Positions 62,925 through 64,000 of a stretch of 64,000 bases of DNA are shown here, piece after piece. How positions within the stretch are numbered: the stretch's first letter is position 1; the number at the start of each line of letters is the position of its first letter. The stretch spans positions 124,001 through 188,000 of the forward strand of contig JAEURJ010000009.1 in the NCBI GenBank assembly GCA_016789305.1. Direction: 5' to 3'. Below the pieces are notes generated by a model. That model was not told where the DNA came from and made no database searches. It saw only the letters and a program-made list of their open reading frames with translations. Position numbers and translations under genes: made by a program. Source of the DNA: Anaerolineales bacterium (GTDB lineage: Bacteria; Chloroflexota; Anaerolineae; Anaerolineales; Villigracilaceae).

Positions 62925-64000
62925 TTATTGCGATTTACCGGGCAATACATTCAAGGTTGATTTCGCCGCCAGCAGCTTGCCGTAGCAAGCGTGCGCTGCC
63001 TCGATCACCAATTGCGCCTCTTCCACACGTCGATGTGCTTCATCAGATGTATAAGGTTCATTTACTTTTTCATGGGCACGCAGGAAATAATGTCCAAACT
63101 TTCCGCCCGCGTATTGATCCCAAAATAATTTTGTGTCGTAGAAGCGTGTGCGGAATTCTTCGACAATGCGGTCGGGTTCGTTTGGTACATCGTAGAACTG
63201 CTCTTCAACCAAAGTCTTTGCCGCCTGCAGCATGGATGCATAGGCCAATTCACCGGCTTGCTGATACGAATTCTGATCCAATGCAAGTTGTGCTTCAAAA
63301 ACCTTTCGCTCTGCAGCAGCGAGACCAAACTCCGCATGCGAAACAACTTCGCCGGCACACTCCCCCACGCCGATGTCGCCAATCGTGAACTCTCGGCTAT
63401 CCCCCCAATCGGTATAAATAGTCGGATCCACATCATGGGACGGAATGCTGGTCAGATCGTTCATCATGTTCTTGATCTCGGCCTTGCCCACGCGCTGGAT
63501 GAATGCCTGAAACGATTCACTCTTTTGACGTTCCGCCACATACCGACCTGTAAGCCGTTCCACAACTATCGGGATTCGTTTCGCGGGAATAGCTCCCACT
63601 GCAAGTCCGTATGAACCGCCGTTGTGAGTCCAATCGCCGCCCAAGACAACTTGAAAATGCGGAACGGTGTAATTCCCTGAATGACGACTGACGCCATAAA
63701 ATCCGAGATCAGCGAGGTGGTGTTGTCCGCATGAATTGAAACAACCACTGACTTTGATATGCAGATTCTGTACGGCTTCATCCATCGTGTGACTCTTCTC
63801 GGCCAACCTCTGACGTAATTCACTGGCCAGCCCACGGGAAGCGGAAATTCCAAGTTTGCAGGTATCCGTGCCCGGGCAGGAGGTCACATCAACGATGGTG
63901 CCGGCGCCGGGAGCGCCCAACCCGATCGCCTCCAATGCAGCATGGACCTCAGGCAGGTCGCCTTCACTGACCCAGCGAAGGACAATGTTCTGATCCACGG
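62925..64000 (-). CDS. Siroheme sulfite/nitrite reductase (5' end outside window)
   Basis: C-terminal 358 residues of a siroheme/4Fe-4S reductase; the N-terminal half lies beyond base 64000. The cluster ligands are in the classical spacing: TSCPGTDTCKLG (C-x5-C) and SGCFNSCGQHH (C-x3-C). After this domain, a helical C-terminal extension of about 130 residues (about 225-358) follows, which standard SiR/NiR proteins lack. The neighbourhood (APS reductase, siroheme genes) favours sulfite reductase; an assimilatory nitrite reductase cannot be excluded from the visible part. Confidence 0.88.
   Translation of the reverse strand, partial: VDQNIVLRWVSEGDLPEVHAALEAIGLGAPGAGTIVDVTSCPGTDTCKLGISASRGLASELRQRLAEKSHTMDEAVQNLHIKVSGCFNSCGQHHLADLGFYGVSRHSGNYTVPHFQVVLGGDWTHNGGSYGLAVGAIPAKRIPIVVERLTGRYVAERQKSESFQAFIQRVGKAEIKNMMNDLTSIPSHDVDPTIYTDWGDSREFTIGDIGVGECAGEVVSHAEFGLAAAERKVFEAQLALDQNSYQQAGELAYASMLQAAKTLVEEQFYDVPNEPDRIVEEFRTRFYDTKLFWDQYAGGKFGHYFLRAHEKVNEPYTSDEAHRRVEEAQLVIEAAHACYGKLLAAKSTLNVLPGKSQ

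Overview
The window looks like a chromosomal segment of a mesophilic bacterium, most likely a member of the Chloroflexota (Anaerolineae-like). This rests on the character of the proteins, the AroK-AroB and TrpG-TrpD fusions, a ClpC-type chaperone, leader-poor mRNAs and many small dispersed palindromes. It is inference; there is no rRNA or other phylogenetic marker here. I see no tRNA, rRNA, CRISPR, insertion sequence or prophage.

Layout. 1-11 kb: truncated clpC, two MFS transporters, an orphan MalK-type ATPase, a GNAT protein, small membrane proteins, an SPFH protein, a metallo-hydrolase and an esterase. 8.2-20.5 kb (minus): a long aromatic operon, aroH-aroF-aroF-tyrA-aroA-aroE-membrane protein-aroC-aroKB-aroQ, running on into the esterase, MFS and hydrolase genes. 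20.6-29.7 kb (minus): trpE-trpS-trpGD-trpC-trpF-trpB-trpA followed by a monooxygenase-like and a tautomerase-like gene. 29.7-34.2 kb: small membrane proteins, a 21-bp tandem repeat array, a TPM/LemA pair and a P-loop ATPase. 34.2-48 kb (minus): ilvD-ilvB-ilvN-ilvC-leuA-sORF-leuC-methyltransferase-leuD-cimA-leuB-ilvE, giving Val, Leu and Ile (probably through citramalate). 48-54.9 kb (plus): aspartokinase-asd, then metY-metA-metY2. 54.9-64 kb (minus): sulfite/nitrite reductase-unknown-cobA-cysH-cysG(N)-hemA-hemC-hemD-hemB-hemL, joining sulfate assimilation, siroheme and haem synthesis.

Regulation is the most striking content. Five amino-acid transcription units carry a 5' attenuator. Three use a short peptide rich in the codons of the pathway product: Phe/Tyr (aro, 24 aa), Ile/Leu/Val (ilv-leu, 32 aa) and Thr/Met (aspartokinase-asd, 33 aa). 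In each, the last third of the peptide-coding RNA is complementary to the 5' arm of a following intrinsic terminator. The trp operon has a tRNA-Trp T-box (UGG specifier, UGGC bulge) and metY a SAM-I riboswitch. Several of these promoters share an almost identical sequence (TTGACRCAT, 17 bp, TAGAAT), and two leader peptides start only about 5 nt after the predicted transcription start.

A second theme is dispersed palindromes. They fill intergenic gaps, supply stop codons (trpB, trpGD, trpC), and appear in frame inside aroKB, aroC, aroE and aroA, where they add or replace peptide segments.
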